Assembly (NCBI GenBank): GCA_016195145.1
Contig: JACQAF010000111.1
Span: forward strand, 1 to 5,783
Source of the DNA: Rhodospirillales bacterium
Lineage (GTDB): Bacteria > Pseudomonadota > Alphaproteobacteria > CACIAM-22H2
Direction: 5' to 3'
Length of the DNA stretch: 5,783 nucleotides
Part shown: positions 5,415 to 5,783 of the stretch, piece after piece
Numbering within the stretch: position 1 is the stretch's first letter
How the letters are laid out: each line of letters starts with the position of its first letter
Notes under the pieces: generated by a model
The model's database searches: none
Seen by the model: only the letters and a program-made list of their open reading frames with translations
What the model was told of the DNA's origin: nothing
Made by a program: the position numbers and the translations under genes

Positions 5415-5612
5415 TTAGTTCCGCTGCGTTTCGACCCGGTTGGCCAGGGCCTTGGCGATGTCGGGGGGAACCTGGGCGTCGTTGACCATCCGTCCGAGAT
5501 AGCTGCCTTTTGCCCCGTCCGAGAGCCCTGCCTGCCGCGTGCTGTTGGAAATCAGCACGACTACAAGCACCGCGACCACGGCCCATCCGACCAACTTCAC
5601 CACGCCAGACAT
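5415..5612 (-). CDS. 65-residue single-pass membrane protein upstream of FDH gamma
   Basis: I do not recognise this family. The product has one hydrophobic helix at about residues 4-22 (VVKLVGWAVVAVLVVVLIS). A 40-residue polar tail follows, ending with the segment VPPDIAKALANRVETQRN, which looks helical. It has no Cys or haem motif. The ATG at 5612 is preceded by a purine-rich AAGGGGGAAG ribosome site, and the gamma-subunit gene starts 28 nt after the stop, so the two are very probably co-transcribed. A terminator-like hairpin sits about 80 nt upstream. With the short basic stretch on the N side, the tail is likely periplasmic. A role as accessory or assembly factor of the formate dehydrogenase membrane subunit is an inference from position only. 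Confidence 0.75.
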   Translation of the reverse strand: MSGVVKLVGWAVVAVLVVVLISNSTRQAGLSDGAKGSYLGRMVNDAQVPPDIAKALANRVETQRN

Positions 5613-5692
5613 CTGACTTCCCCCTTGTCCTTCGTCTCTGCCTCAGCCTCGGCCTTGCCCAAGGCGGCCACCCATCGCGATCTTCCGCAAAA

Positions 5693-5728
5693 GAACGGGC
5701 GGCAAACGATCCCGCCGGCCGCCCGTTC
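5693..5728 (-). terminator. Intrinsic terminator upstream of the 65-residue gene
   Basis: On the minus strand GAACGGGCGGC and GCCGCCCGTTC form a perfect 11-bp stem around a 14-nt loop, and TTTT follows directly (complement of 5689-5692). It would end the transcript of the gene entering from the right edge, or lower its read-through into the 65-residue gene. A smaller 6-bp stem (CGCGAG 5730-5735, CTCGCG 5746-5751) lies just before it in the same direction. Confidence 0.65.
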
Positions 5729-5757
5729 CCGCGAGGGGTGTTCCTCTCGCGAGCCGA

Positions 5758-5783
5758 TCAGCTTCCGGCCGGCGCGCCGTAGG
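5758..5783 (-). CDS. Possible C-terminal end of an upstream gene (edge fragment)
   Basis: Read on the minus strand from the right edge, one frame gives YGAPAGS followed by TGA at 5760-5758, and a terminator-like hairpin pair follows shortly after. This spacing suggests the end of a gene lying mostly outside the window. A formate dehydrogenase beta or alpha subunit would be a natural guess from context, but seven residues do not allow identification. The other two frames are also open at the edge, so the frame itself is inferred. Confidence 0.3.

Noticed and set aside
4100..5485. Plus-strand open frame of 461 codons
   Set aside because: It is antisense to the formate dehydrogenase gamma gene and the WD40 5' end. 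Its product is rich in Arg, Asp, His and Gln with no family signature, typical of a shadow frame.

Overview
The window is GC-rich and gene-dense, and looks like chromosomal DNA of a free-living, motile, respiring alphaproteobacterium. The best lineage marker is ChpT, the phosphotransferase of the CckA-ChpT-CtrA relay, which is specific to Alphaproteobacteria; the divergent DUF3553 gene fits the same group. The genus cannot be read from the sequence. No tRNA, rRNA, CRISPR array, insertion sequence or att site was seen, and no stretch over 300 bases lacks a gene.

Left part (1-2115, minus strand): the 5' three quarters or so of cheA (chemotaxis histidine kinase, running off the left edge), preceded by chpT in the same direction. 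Chemotaxis and the CtrA cell-cycle/motility relay therefore sit side by side. A 95-nt divergent spacer separates chpT from a plus-strand set: a 61-residue DUF3553 protein (2211-2396), a secreted monohaem c-type cytochrome (2494-2913) and a 41-residue single-pass membrane peptide (3045-3170). The plus-strand set ends at an intrinsic terminator near 3207-3232.

Right part (minus strand, read from 5783 down to 3268): probably the last codons of an unidentified gene, a strong terminator-like hairpin, a 65-residue single-pass membrane protein, a long-form formate dehydrogenase gamma subunit (membrane cytochrome b), and an exported seven-bladed WD40 propeller with an exact 42-residue repeat. The formate dehydrogenase catalytic and iron-sulphur subunits are not in the window and may lie to the right.

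Functionally the right half is about the cell envelope and respiration: the gamma subunit would pass formate electrons to quinone, and the cytochrome could carry electrons in the periplasm. The WD40 protein could be a scaffold there, but its partner is unknown. The most unusual points are a textbook terminator shape inside the WD40 signal-peptide codons, the uncharacterised small membrane proteins, the apparent lack of a CheA P2 domain, and the chpT-cheA adjacency.
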